This document shows, in pieces, positions 41,738 to 50,575 of a DNA stretch of 64,000 nt (position 1 is the first letter of the stretch; every line of letters starts with the position of its first letter). This DNA comes from Anaerolineae bacterium (GTDB lineage Bacteria; Chloroflexota; Anaerolineae; Aggregatilineales; UBA3940): the NCBI GenBank assembly GCA_016926255.1, contig JAFGOY010000055.1:1-64000 (forward strand), in the 5' to 3' direction. The notes under the pieces were generated by a model. It saw nothing but the letters and a program-made list of their open reading frames with translations. It did no database searches and had not been told where the DNA came from. The position numbers and the translations under genes are program-made.

Positions 41738-43462
41738 ATGAGTACAGACGACCGCTATAATTTGATTCATCGTGCCACTAGTTCTTTTATCGAGTCTCGG
41801 GACGAAATCGATCTGCTGCGGAGAATGATCCAGGAACCGGTCATGAACACGGAATCCTTCGTGATTACGGTTCAGGCGGCGATTTTAGCTGAGAATGCGG
41901 GAGTATTGCAGGGCAAGCTGATAAAACTCAAGGAACTGCAGAGCGAAGCTGGCACAACGATAGATAAGCTGGCGAAAGATGATCGCTACCGTGATGCCTG
42001 TGTCGCCCTCCTTGACTTCGATCCGAACGCAAATCCCAATCACGAACGCGAGGTGCCCGCCCTGGCAAAGCGTTACCCGGTGCTGTTATCGCAGGGTTTT
42101 GAAGATTTGTACGCCGACCTGGTTCGCTGCTTTCCGGGAACTGGCCTGCAAGTCCAGTTGATCTCCCGGCAGCTGCCGCTGCTCGATCCCGATTTGAAGC
42201 TGCCTGAGAGTTCGAAGGCCCCGGCAGATTCGATGCTGCCGGAGAAGAAAAACAAACTGCCTTCCTGGGGGTGGATTGGGATAGTCGGGGTCGCGGCGGT
42301 GTTGTGCATCGTCATTGCTGCTGCGATTTCGTCCCTGGGGAGCAAAGAGGGCAGCGCCGCGACTGCTTCGGAGCCTCTGGCGACCGAGGCCCCGGCGAAA
42401 ACTTCCACGCCAAGCGATACGCCGGAGCCGAACGAAGCCCCGGCGAGTACTCCCACACCAAGCGATACGCCGGAGCCGAGCGAAACCCCGGCGAGTACTC
42501 CCACACCAACCAATACACCGGAGCCGAGCGAAACCCCCACCCTGACCGCGACGCTGACTCTCACATCGATGCCGGTATCTGTCGAAGCCATTCTCTCCCT
42601 GGAAGGTCACACCAGCTTTGTGAGCAGCGTGGCTTTTTCGCCTGATGGTCACTATGCTCTATCAAGCTCTGGGGATAATACACTGCGGCTGTGGGATGTC
42701 GAGACTGGCGAACTGGTTCATGTACTGGAAGGCCATACTGGATTTGTAACCGATGCGGCTTTTTCGCCTGATGGTCACTATGCTCTATCGACCTCCGGGG
42801 ATAATACACTGCGGCTGTGGGATGTCGAGACCGGCGAGGAACTCCGCGTGATGGAGAATTTTGTCGGCGTGAGCAGTATAGATTTCTCGCCCGATGGCTG
42901 CTGTATCCTTTCCAACGGGCCGGATCAAACGCTGCGGCTGTGGGATATAGAGACCGGTGAGGAGATTCGCATCATGGAGGGCCATACTGATGATGTAGTC
43001 AGCGTGGCTTTCTCACCCGATGGTCAATACACGCTCTCCGGTTCGTGGGACAATACGCTGCGGCTGTGGGATGTAGAGACAGGTGAGACGGTACACGAAA
43101 TGAAGGGGCATACGGATGTTGTACGTGGTGTGGCTTTCTCGCCTGATGGCCGCTATGCTCTCTCCGGTTCGTGGGACAAAACGCTGCGGCTCTGGGACGT
43201 AGAGACAGGTGATATGGTGCGCGAGATGAGAGGCCATACCGATTTCGTGACTGCCGTGACCTTCTCGCCCGATGGCCGCTACGCGCTCTCCGGTTCGTAT
43301 GACAATACACTGCGGCTGTGGGATGTAGAGACGGGCGAGACGATCCGTGTGCTGAACGAACACACGGATGTCGTGCGTGCCGTGGCCTTTTCGCCGGATG
43401 GCCGCTATATCCTCTCCGGCTCGGATGATGAAACCGTGCGGCTGTGGGAACTAATTGATTAG
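41738..43462 (+). CDS. Membrane-anchored WD40 propeller protein
   Basis: About 574 residues. A helical N-terminal cytoplasmic domain (1-150, MSTDDRYNLIHRATSSFIES) of unknown type, possibly an effector-associated domain, precedes one membrane helix (about 184-205, GWIGIVGVAAVLCIVIAAAI), then a Thr/Pro-rich stalk with a 16-residue repeat (TPTPSDTPEPSETPAS), and a seven-bladed WD40 propeller (about 285-574; blades of the type VAFSPDGRYALSGS and LRLWDVETGE). The propeller should lie outside the cell. Blades are very alike at DNA level, suggesting recent amplification. A terminator follows. Partner genes are probably the flanking HEAT proteins. Confidence 0.8.
   Translation: MSTDDRYNLIHRATSSFIESRDEIDLLRRMIQEPVMNTESFVITVQAAILAENAGVLQGKLIKLKELQSEAGTTIDKLAKDDRYRDACVALLDFDPNANPNHEREVPALAKRYPVLLSQGFEDLYADLVRCFPGTGLQVQLISRQLPLLDPDLKLPESSKAPADSMLPEKKNKLPSWGWIGIVGVAAVLCIVIAAAISSLGSKEGSAATASEPLATEAPAKTSTPSDTPEPNEAPASTPTPSDTPEPSETPASTPTPTNTPEPSETPTLTATLTLTSMPVSVEAILSLEGHTSFVSSVAFSPDGHYALSSSGDNTLRLWDVETGELVHVLEGHTGFVTDAAFSPDGHYALSTSGDNTLRLWDVETGEELRVMENFVGVSSIDFSPDGCCILSNGPDQTLRLWDIETGEEIRIMEGHTDDVVSVAFSPDGQYTLSGSWDNTLRLWDVETGETVHEMKGHTDVVRGVAFSPDGRYALSGSWDKTLRLWDVETGDMVREMRGHTDFVTAVTFSPDGRYALSGSYDNTLRLWDVETGETIRVLNEHTDVVRAVAFSPDGRYILSGSDDETVRLWELID
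42401..42540 (+). repeat. 48-bp tandem repeat encoding the Thr/Pro stalk
   Basis: A unit beginning ACTCCCACACCAAGCGATAC and ending CCCCGGCGAGT recurs about 2.8 times, each unit coding for 16 residues. Copies differ by a few bases only. Confidence 0.75.
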
Positions 43463-43479
43463 CCGGTCTGGTTCGTTTG

Positions 43480-43518
43480 GAGGTGGAGGTTGTGGAGGTC
43501 TCCACCTCTTTCCTTTTC
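43480..43518 (+). terminator. Intrinsic terminator after the WD40 gene
   Basis: GAGGTGGAG pairs perfectly with CTCCACCTC and is followed by TTTCCTTTT. The rest of the 441-bp gap (43519-43903) shows no convincing gene. Confidence 0.75.
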
Positions 43519-43903
43519 CCCCGATCTGTATCCCGATTATCTCACCGGCGATTTTCCCCCACGCACGGATTGGCCCGCCGGGAGGGCGTTTCGACTTTGC
43601 ATCAGATAGTAAATGCGTCCCTTCGAAACCATTGACTCGCCTGTGGGGATTGTCTTACAATGCTTTTGGATTGGAGCGCCGGAAATCTCTTCACTGGCGG
43701 GAAGCCTTGGCAGCAGATCAAGATTTTCACAGCCGTACCGGCCTGATTGTTACCGCAGGACGGTATAGTCGGTTTTTGGTTATCGCGGGCAGGCATACGA
43801 GGTGTATTTCGCGTCAGCATCGCGAAGTAGAATCGGGGACGGATACCTTCACCTGTGAAGGGTTTTATCATTTATTCAAGCAAATTAATAGGGAGAGATA
43901 GCA

Positions 43904-45460
43904 ATGCCATTATTCGGGCCACCTAATATCGAGAAGATGAGAAAAAGGCGCGATATCAAAGGGTTGATCAAGGCGCTGGAGAACGAAGAGTCAGATATTC
44001 GCAAAGATGCAGCAGAAGCACTTGGCGAGATCGGTGACGAACGGGCAGTAGAACCACTCATCGCTGCCCTCAATGACCCGGAGACTGTTAATTACGCTGC
44101 CAAGTCCTTGGGCGAAATCGGTGATGCGCGGGCAGTGGAACCACTCATTGTTGCCCTCAAAGATCATAGTTCAGCGGCTGCCAGGGCCTTGGGCGAAATC
44201 GGTGATGCGCGGGCAGTGGAACCACTCATCGCTGTCTTCAGAATACAGTATGGTAAGTGGTGGGAAGAATCGGCTGCTGAGGCTCTGGTCGAATTCGGTA
44301 GTGTGGCAGTAGACCCACTCATCGCTGCCCTCAAAGATCAAGAGAGGAATGTCCGTGGGCGGGTTGCCGAAGTTCTGGGCAAAATCGGTGACGCACGGGC
44401 AGTCGAGTCGCTCATCGCTGCCCTCAGAGATGAGGATTTATGGGTCGGCATGCTGGCTGCCACGGCCTTGGGCGAAATCGGTGATGCGCGGGCAGTAGAC
44501 CCACTCAGCGCTGCCTTCAAAGAGGGTTTCTTAGGGGCAGCTGAGTTGGCTCTGATCAAGATCGGTAGTGCGGGAGACCCACTCATTGCTGCCCTCAAAG
44601 ATGAGGATTCCTCAAAACGCAAGTCGGCTGTCGAGCTTCTGGGCAAAATCGGTGATGTGCGGGCAGTGGAACCGCTCATCGCTGCCCTCAAAGATCAAGA
44701 GAGTAATGTCCGTATCGAGGTTGTCAGTTCCCTGGGCAAAATTGGTGATGCGCAGGCAGTGGAACCGCTCATCGCTGCCCTCAAAGATGATGACCGGAAT
44801 GTCCGTAGCCACGTTGCCGAAGCTCTGGGTAAAATCGGTGATGCGCGGGCAGTGGAACCGCTCATCGCTGCCCTCAAAGATCTAGAAAAGCTTGTCCGTA
44901 GCTGCGTTGCCGAAGCTCTGGGTAAAATCGGTGATGCACGGGCAGTGGAACCTCTTATTGCTGCCCTCAGATTCGGGGTCCGCAAGGAGGCTATCAAGTC
45001 CTTGGGCGAAATCGGTGATGCGCGGGCAGTGGAACCACTCATCGCTGCCCTCAAAGATGAGGATTCATTGGTCCGCAGGAAGGCTGCCGAAGCTCTCCAG
45101 CATTTTGGGGATCCACGCGCAATCAAAGCCCTGGAAGAAGTCAGAGAAAAAGAAGAAGAAAAAGCCAGAGAAAAAGCCAGAGAAAAAGAGGCGCTCAGCA
45201 AACTGGCTACAGATTGGGTGAATGAACTTTTGGCCATTGCCAGCTCTTATCCTGAGAGAGGGGTATGGGGTCGGAAAGAAGAACACAGGGTTAAAGAGAT
45301 CGGACGAGACATCAATGCCAGGGGTGGTATGGGCCTGATGCGGCAGATTCATGCCAGTTTTTCGGGGTGCCTGAAAGCCCGCAGCCCGCGAGCCTACCAG
45401 GAGGGATGGAGTCGCCATCTCGATAGTTTGTGGGACGGAATCGGGGACTGGCAGGGTTGA
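43904..45460 (+). CDS. HEAT-repeat protein
   Basis: About 518 residues with GGGAGAGAT before ATG 43904. Nearly the whole protein is a solenoid of about 13 HEAT/PBS-lyase-like repeats of 31 residues (consensus ALGEIGDARAVEPLIAALKD). A highly charged Lys/Glu helix follows (about 405-430), then a C-terminal domain of about 85 residues (LATDWVNELLAIASSYPERG) of unknown type. No membrane segment, so cytoplasmic; a protein-protein scaffold is likely. PBS-lyase-type proteins act on bilins, but no bilin biosynthesis gene is present and the repeats lack lyase-specific context. DNA copies of the repeat are almost identical, which suggests recent expansion. Confidence 0.8.
   Translation: MPLFGPPNIEKMRKRRDIKGLIKALENEESDIRKDAAEALGEIGDERAVEPLIAALNDPETVNYAAKSLGEIGDARAVEPLIVALKDHSSAAARALGEIGDARAVEPLIAVFRIQYGKWWEESAAEALVEFGSVAVDPLIAALKDQERNVRGRVAEVLGKIGDARAVESLIAALRDEDLWVGMLAATALGEIGDARAVDPLSAAFKEGFLGAAELALIKIGSAGDPLIAALKDEDSSKRKSAVELLGKIGDVRAVEPLIAALKDQESNVRIEVVSSLGKIGDAQAVEPLIAALKDDDRNVRSHVAEALGKIGDARAVEPLIAALKDLEKLVRSCVAEALGKIGDARAVEPLIAALRFGVRKEAIKSLGEIGDARAVEPLIAALKDEDSLVRRKAAEALQHFGDPRAIKALEEVREKEEEKAREKAREKEALSKLATDWVNELLAIASSYPERGVWGRKEEHRVKEIGRDINARGGMGLMRQIHASFSGCLKARSPRAYQEGWSRHLDSLWDGIGDWQG
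43964..45110 (+). repeat. 93-bp tandem coding repeats
   Basis: Units containing GATGCGCGGGCAGTGGAACC and CTCATCGCTGCCCTCAAAG recur about 13 times at roughly 93-bp spacing. Identity between neighbours is high at DNA level, so copy number could change by recombination. Confidence 0.8.
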
Positions 45461-45488
45461 TTTCTGCCGGTTTTTTTTCATACTCAAC

Positions 45489-45525
45489 GAGGTGGAGGCT
45501 CCCAACAGCCTTCGCCTCTTTCCTT
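45489..45525 (+). terminator. Intrinsic terminator after the second HEAT gene
   Basis: GAGGTGGAGGCT pairs with AGCCTTCGCCTC (12 pairs, two of them G-U) around CCCAAC, followed by TTTCCTT. Confidence 0.65.
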
Positions 45526-45582
45526 CGCCAATGTAACCCCGCCTACTTTCCCCCGCGCTGTGATTGCGGTATCTTTTGGGGT

Positions 45583-46176
45583 ATGACCCAACGACGCAGC
45601 GACGAATGGTTCAAACAGGCATTACGGCAGGCCCCCTGGCGCACGCAAACCCAGGCGACTTCGCTGGTGCTGGCGGTGGTGATCATGGTGCTGGTGATTG
45701 GTGCCCTGTATCTCGCCCAGGCCAGCCGCACGGCTGCTGCCGGACGGCGCTTGCAAGACCTCGAAGCGCAGCGTAAGGCGCTCGAACAGCAGAACGCCCA
45801 GCTTCGGGCCGAAATCGCCGCGCTGCAATCGGTGCCGCGCCTGACCGAACAGGCCGAGGCGCTCGGCTATCGCCTTGCCGACAATGAAGACGTCGAGTAC
45901 GTTGCACTGTCCGATCTTCCTCCGCGCCGCTCGTCCGTGGTGGTGGCCGAACCAGAACCCGAAGACGATCTGGTCATCCCCTACGACGAATCGCTGGGCG
46001 GCTGGCTGGCGCATCAGGTTACTGCGCTAAGGGAGGAATCCACCATCTTCTTCGACCGGACTTTCGGTACGCCCGAAGCCGACGACACGGACGAGGATCG
46101 ACCGGAAGAGGAAGAAGAAATCGAGATACTCCCTGGCCTTGAACTCCCGACCCCGGAGGCGACCCCCGATGCATGA
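45583..46176 (+). CDS. FtsL-like cell-division protein
   Basis: About 197 residues from ATG 45583; upstream in-frame codons lie in the terminator gap. A short basic N-terminus, one membrane helix (TSLVLAVVIMVLVIGALYLAQ, about 29-50), then a leucine-zipper-like coiled coil (RRLQDLEAQRKALEQQNAQL). This is the plan of FtsL/DivIC bitopic divisome proteins. An unusual acidic, Pro-rich C-terminal tail of about 100 residues extends beyond the family's usual length. It overlaps the FtsI/PBP start by 8 bases, the classic ftsL-ftsI order. Sequence identity in this family is low, so the call rests on topology and context. Confidence 0.78.
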   Translation: MTQRRSDEWFKQALRQAPWRTQTQATSLVLAVVIMVLVIGALYLAQASRTAAAGRRLQDLEAQRKALEQQNAQLRAEIAALQSVPRLTEQAEALGYRLADNEDVEYVALSDLPPRRSSVVVAEPEPEDDLVIPYDESLGGWLAHQVTALREESTIFFDRTFGTPEADDTDEDRPEEEEEIEILPGLELPTPEATPDA

Positions 46177-47860
46177 GACTCTTTCGCGGCGTCTGGGCTT
46201 CATCGGCCTGATCCTGATCAGCCTGGCCGGGCTGATCGTCTACCGGCTGGTCTCGCTGCAGTTTGAGATCGACACCGCCTATTTTGCCGAAACTGCTCTC
46301 ACCGAGTACACCTATAAAGTGACGTCGCGGCCCCCTCGCGGCGAAATCTACGACCGCAACGGCCTGCTGCTGGCGACCAACGCCATCGAGTACGAGATCG
46401 GCATTTCCCCGGTTCTGATCTACGACCGCGAAGGCACCGCCGAGAAGCTCTCCGAGATCATGGGCCTGCCATTGGAAGAACTCGAAGAGGCGATGGCAAG
46501 CCCTCAGCAGTACGTTCTGCTTGAACGCAATGCCCCGGCAACGGTCGGGCAGAAAATCCTCGAACTCGACCTCGACGGCGTGGTCGTGACGCCCACCCCC
46601 CGGCGATACTATCCACACGGGACGCTTTGCTCGCACGTGATAGGCTTCGTGGCGATGGACGATATCGGCTATTATGGCATCGAAGGCTACTACAACAACA
46701 TCCTCCAGGGCGAAGTCGAAGTCGATGACCAGTCGCGCATTCCCTTCGAGGCGACCGGCGGCCAGGGTTGGCGCTCCGGTTCCGATCTCTACCTGACCAT
46801 CGACAGCGAAATCCAGTATTTAGCCGAAACGACTCTCGCCGATGCGCTGGTCGAGCATGGCGCGCAGAGCGGGACGATCATCGTCCTCCAGCCGCAAACC
46901 GGCGAAATCCTGGCAATGGCCAGCCTGCCAACCTTCGATCCGAACCAGTTTACCACCACCGACGCCAGCCTGTTCGAGAACCCGGCGATCAACAAGCAGT
47001 ACGAGCCGGGAAGCGTCTTCAAGGTAGTAACGATGGCGCTGGCCCTGGAAGAAGGCGTGGTCGAGCCGGACAGCACTTACAACGATACCGACATGCTGGA
47101 AGTCGCCGGGGTAGAAATCCGGAACTGGGACCGGCAGGGGCACGGCGTCATGACAATGACCGACCTGCTGGCGAAGTCGCTCAACGTCGGCGCGGCGACT
47201 CTCAGCCTGCGCATCGGGCCGATTGATTTCTACCAGGGCCTTGACGATTTCATGCTGGGCGAGCGCACCGGCATTGATCTCGAAGGCGAGATCACCGGGA
47301 TGATCCGGCGGCCCGGCAACGAAAACTGGTTCGAATCAGACCTGGCGACCAATTCCTTCGGCCAGGGCCTGGCGATCACGCCCCTGCAAATGATCACCGC
47401 AGTGGGAGCAGTCGCCAACGACGGCCTGCTGATGCAGCCGCACATGGTCACCCGGCGCATCGATCCCGACGGTGAGACCTCGGATAGTGAACCCTGGGTG
47501 CTGGGACGGGCGATTTCGGCGGAGACGGCCAGCGACCTCACCCGGATGCTCTCTACGGCGCTGCGCCAGGAATCCTCGGATGCGCTGGTCGAGGGATATG
47601 CCATCGCCGGGAAGACGGGCACCTCGGAAATTCCGATCCCCGGCGGCTATGACCCGGAAAAGACGATTGCCAGCTTCGTGGGCTACGGGCCGATTGACAA
47701 CCCGCAGTTCGTGGTGTTGATCAAGCTCGATAAGCCGACCTCCTCGCGCTGGGGTTCGCAGACTGCCGCCCCGGTGTTCAGCCAGTTCGTCTCGCGGCTG
47801 GTCGTGCTGATGGAAATCCCCCCGGACTCCGTGCGCGGATCGCTCGCATCAGGGCAGTAG
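46169..47860 (+). CDS. ftsI: Penicillin-binding protein, FtsI/PBP2-type transpeptidase
   Basis: About 563 residues. ATG 46169 (MHETLSRRLGFIG) is preferred; a TTG 30 bases upstream is an alternative. One N-terminal membrane helix, PBP dimerisation domain (VTSRPPRGEIYDRNGLLLAT), and a transpeptidase domain with SxxK in YEPGSVFKVVTMAL, SxN in LLAKSLNVGAATLSL and KTG in IAGKTGTSEI. It cross-links peptidoglycan outside the membrane, probably at the septum given the ftsL neighbour. Adjacent murE, normally next in such clusters, is missing; a protein of unknown function follows. Confidence 0.92.
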   Translation: MHETLSRRLGFIGLILISLAGLIVYRLVSLQFEIDTAYFAETALTEYTYKVTSRPPRGEIYDRNGLLLATNAIEYEIGISPVLIYDREGTAEKLSEIMGLPLEELEEAMASPQQYVLLERNAPATVGQKILELDLDGVVVTPTPRRYYPHGTLCSHVIGFVAMDDIGYYGIEGYYNNILQGEVEVDDQSRIPFEATGGQGWRSGSDLYLTIDSEIQYLAETTLADALVEHGAQSGTIIVLQPQTGEILAMASLPTFDPNQFTTTDASLFENPAINKQYEPGSVFKVVTMALALEEGVVEPDSTYNDTDMLEVAGVEIRNWDRQGHGVMTMTDLLAKSLNVGAATLSLRIGPIDFYQGLDDFMLGERTGIDLEGEITGMIRRPGNENWFESDLATNSFGQGLAITPLQMITAVGAVANDGLLMQPHMVTRRIDPDGETSDSEPWVLGRAISAETASDLTRMLSTALRQESSDALVEGYAIAGKTGTSEIPIPGGYDPEKTIASFVGYGPIDNPQFVVLIKLDKPTSSRWGSQTAAPVFSQFVSRLVVLMEIPPDSVRGSLASGQ

Positions 47861-48063
47861 CGTTATTTTCTTTCCATAGATTTCATAAGGGAGAGGGGGC
47901 GATCAAGGAGCGCTCGATTTTGTGCGTGACGGAGCACCCCCTCTGGGCCTCCGGCCCATCTCCCGCACGGGGCGATCTGCGCTTCCACGCCAGTTGACCA
48001 TAACCAATATCCGGGTTAGCATGGGGGGACACACACAGGTATTCACGAAGATTCAGGGGAAAT

Positions 48064-49578
48064 ATGCTAGAAACTATCGAGCAGGCCGTCAAGCCGCACG
48101 ACCAATTCCAGGTTGAACTCAAGCTGGATTATGAGCTGCAGGATGGCAAACGAACGCACTACAAGATTGCGACCTTCATCTTCATCCCCCGGACACTGAT
48201 AATCGCGCCGGACACCTATGAAAAAGCCGACTTTTACCGGGACATCAAGAATTATATCCGCCTGAAAACGCCCCATTTGATCCTGAGGGATTTCACCGAG
48301 CACGAGGCTTCGCCGCTGAACACGCTCCGCCAGATTATCGAACAACCGGAATGGTCGAACGACCCGGCTGCCTGCGAAACGGCGATTGTCAGCCTCAAGT
48401 TCCTGGGGGTGCTGCTGCGCACATCGCTGCGCGAGCACATCAACCTGGTTTACCAGCGGATTGCCGAAGCCAAACCCGACAGCAAAGTCCACGTGCAGGT
48501 CGGGAACCTGTTCGAGTCGTACCTGGAGGAAATCGACATCATCACGGAGGCATTCCGCGCCTTCTACGCCGATCTCAACCTGCCGAACATCGATCCGCGC
48601 GTCTATGAGGCGTACCGCTTCACCGACGAGGCGATCAGTATGCTGGTCGAGGACAGCGCGATCGAACTCTACCAGATCGTCGACGAGAATATCGAGAAGA
48701 AAACCGACCGCGAGGCTTTCATGGCGGCGCTGAGCGACCGCGTCAAAGCTGAGATGAAACACCGGCGGGCGCATGGCTACGGCATCATATTCGAGGACGA
48801 CGAACAGAGCCGTGAAGAATATATCTTCAGGACATCGGTCCTGAAGAAATACATCGGCAGCATCCTCTACCTGTCGACCGACCGGCGGCGGGAAGGGACG
48901 GGCCGCGAGCAGGTTTTTTACGCGCTGGCAGCCGGGATCGCGATGCTGTTCGCGACCATGACCGCGTTCTATTTTCAGCAGAAGCTGGGGAATTTCTCAT
49001 TCCCGCTGGTGATCGCGCTGGTGATCGGCTACATGTTCAAGGATCGGATCAAGGAAGCGGTGCGGAGCGTCTTTTCCTCGTATCTCCAGGAGCGAATCTA
49101 CGATCACCGGATCATCATCAATGCCCAGAATAGCAAAAGAAAGTTAGGCGTTCTGCGCGAGAAGATGACCTATGTCAGCGAAGAAGATTTGCCCGGCGGC
49201 ATCCGCAAACGCCGCCAGCGGGATCAGCTCACCGACCTGGACAACGAGAGCCAGGGCGAGACGATCATTCGCCACGACAAGGACATTATCCTCTACAACG
49301 ATGCATTCGAGGCGGTGTTCCCCAACATGCCGAAGATCACCGGGATCAACGACATCACCCGCTACGACATTCATCCCTTCCTGGGCAAAATGGGCGACCC
49401 GGTGCAGACGCGGCTCATCCTCGATTCCGACGGACTGCAGGAAGTCACCTTCAACAAGGTGTATCACATCAACCTGCTCTCGCGGTACAAGTCAGTGGCA
49501 CCTGAGAAGGAAAAGACCTTCAGCCGGATTCGATTGGTGCTGAACCGGGACGGGATTCGGCGCGTGGAGCATCTCTGA
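48064..49578 (+). CDS. Membrane protein of unknown function with two central helices
   Basis: About 504 residues. A long cytoplasmic N-terminal part (1-280, starting MLETIEQAVKPHDQFQVELK, mostly helical), two adjacent membrane helices (about 285-325, VFYALAAGIAMLFATMTAFYF and FPLVIALVIGYMF), and a C-terminal cytoplasmic part with beta-rich KTFSRIRLVLNRDGIRRVEHL. I recall similar hypothetical proteins in other bacteria but no defined role. It may follow ftsI in a transcript, although a 200-bp gap with a GC-rich repeat lies between (near 47885-47980). Confidence 0.68.
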   Translation: MLETIEQAVKPHDQFQVELKLDYELQDGKRTHYKIATFIFIPRTLIIAPDTYEKADFYRDIKNYIRLKTPHLILRDFTEHEASPLNTLRQIIEQPEWSNDPAACETAIVSLKFLGVLLRTSLREHINLVYQRIAEAKPDSKVHVQVGNLFESYLEEIDIITEAFRAFYADLNLPNIDPRVYEAYRFTDEAISMLVEDSAIELYQIVDENIEKKTDREAFMAALSDRVKAEMKHRRAHGYGIIFEDDEQSREEYIFRTSVLKKYIGSILYLSTDRRREGTGREQVFYALAAGIAMLFATMTAFYFQQKLGNFSFPLVIALVIGYMFKDRIKEAVRSVFSSYLQERIYDHRIIINAQNSKRKLGVLREKMTYVSEEDLPGGIRKRRQRDQLTDLDNESQGETIIRHDKDIILYNDAFEAVFPNMPKITGINDITRYDIHPFLGKMGDPVQTRLILDSDGLQEVTFNKVYHINLLSRYKSVAPEKEKTFSRIRLVLNRDGIRRVEHL

Positions 49579-49619
49579 GAGACGAAACAGGCCACACTGT
49601 CTGGAGCCTGTTATGTACT

Positions 49620-49890
49620 TTTTGGCCCTCACCCTGAATCCGTCTCCCTCAGGGCGAGGGACTTTAATCTGCTTATTCTCCCTTCTCCATGAGGGAGGAG
49701 GGCCGGGGATGCGGGCTTCCGACGTCTGCTTCATACCAGACACGCTCAACGGAGTTCATAACATCACTCCAGGTTCTGTTGACATTTAGGATTGGTTTGA
49801 TTACCAAAACCCTCTCCGCCCGAACCCCAGGTTCGACTTCTTCCTCTTGCAAGGGGGAGGTCAGGTGGGGGGTCACCTGCTGAACTGAAA
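49620..49890. repeat. Cluster of GC-rich intergenic elements
   Basis: Three blocks with alternating C-runs and G-runs: around 49625-49665 (CCCTCAGGGCGAGGG), 49680-49735 (TCCATGAGGGAGGAGGGCC) and 49808-49885 (CTTCCTCTTGCAAGGGGGAGG next to GGTTCG). The last is an inverted copy of the core in 9785-9885. The gap 49579-50030 has no gene. Confidence 0.55.
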
Positions 49891-49911
49891 CACACCCCCT
49901 CTCCGAAACGC

Positions 49912-49969
49912 TTGACAGGTAACGACTGCGGCGTTATTATAGACCGAGCGGTCTAGACTGATCAGTCTA
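49912..49969 (+). promoter_or_regulatory. Strong promoter with tandem TetR-type operators
   Basis: TTGACA (49912-49917), 17-bp spacer, TATTAT (49935-49940). The dyad TAGACCGAGCGGTCTA (49940-49955) starts at the last base of the -10 and is followed by the perfect palindrome TAGACTGATCAGTCTA (49954-49969). Such AGACCG/CGGTCT boxes are typical of TetR-family repressors. No tetR gene is adjacent, so control is probably from elsewhere. It should drive the gene at 50031. Confidence 0.8.
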
Positions 49970-50030
49970 CAAGCTCCGCATACCGGTCAGCCAGCCGCGC
50001 GGAACCGTCTGACATCGAAAAGGGTGATCC

Positions 50031-50555
50031 ATGAACGAGACAACAACTGATACAGCCTACGAGTGGACCGGGCGCGACAAGGCCCTCTATGCCCTGTCAT
50101 TGGTGCCATTTCTGATCGGTTTCTTAGGAGCGGCGTACCTGATGGGGACGATCTCGATCATTTTGACCGTGATCCTGTTCGGGCTGTACGGCGTGGTCTG
50201 TGTGTTTATGGCCTACTGCTGCGTCCCCTGCCCGTACCGGGGACGCTTCTGCCCAGCACTGTTCGGTGTGTATCCGGGGAATATGCTGTCACCGGTGCTG
50301 TATCCGAAAGCCGAATACAGCGAGAAGGCATACAACTTCAACGTGACGGCGGGGGAGATCACCACGATCGTCATTCTGATCTATATGTGTGTCGGGCTGG
50401 CGCTGATCAGGTGGTGGTACATACCGATTTTGCTGGCCCTGACAGCGATCCATATCGTGATGTTCTATGCCTTCTTCTGCCCCAAATGCGGCAATCGACG
50501 CCTGTGCCCGATGGGGATCAGCGCGTGCAAGATGTGTGGTCAGTCCGAAGGCTGA
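50031..50555 (+). CDS. Cys-rich membrane protein under TetR-type control
   Basis: About 174 residues, four membrane helices in two pairs (about 22-62 and 108-150). Cysteines are placed in motifs on the membrane edge: CCVPCPYRGRFC after helix 2 and CPKCGNRRLCPMG with CKMCG at the C-terminus, suggesting a bound metal or iron-sulfur site. A redox or metal role is possible but unproven. It is preceded by the tandem-operator promoter, so its expression is probably tightly regulated. No partner gene is on the same strand directly downstream. Confidence 0.7.
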   Translation: MNETTTDTAYEWTGRDKALYALSLVPFLIGFLGAAYLMGTISIILTVILFGLYGVVCVFMAYCCVPCPYRGRFCPALFGVYPGNMLSPVLYPKAEYSEKAYNFNVTAGEITTIVILIYMCVGLALIRWWYIPILLALTAIHIVMFYAFFCPKCGNRRLCPMGISACKMCGQSEG

Positions 50556-50575
50556 TCGATTGTGGGGTTCGCGGT

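Noticed and set aside
43455-43901. 148-codon frame between the WD40 and HEAT genes
   Set aside because: It starts inside the WD40 gene end and runs through the terminator; composition is not protein-like.
43904-45460. Phycobilin lyase
   Set aside because: HEAT repeats of this type are shared with lyases, but no phycobiliprotein or bilin genes are present; a scaffold role is more likely.
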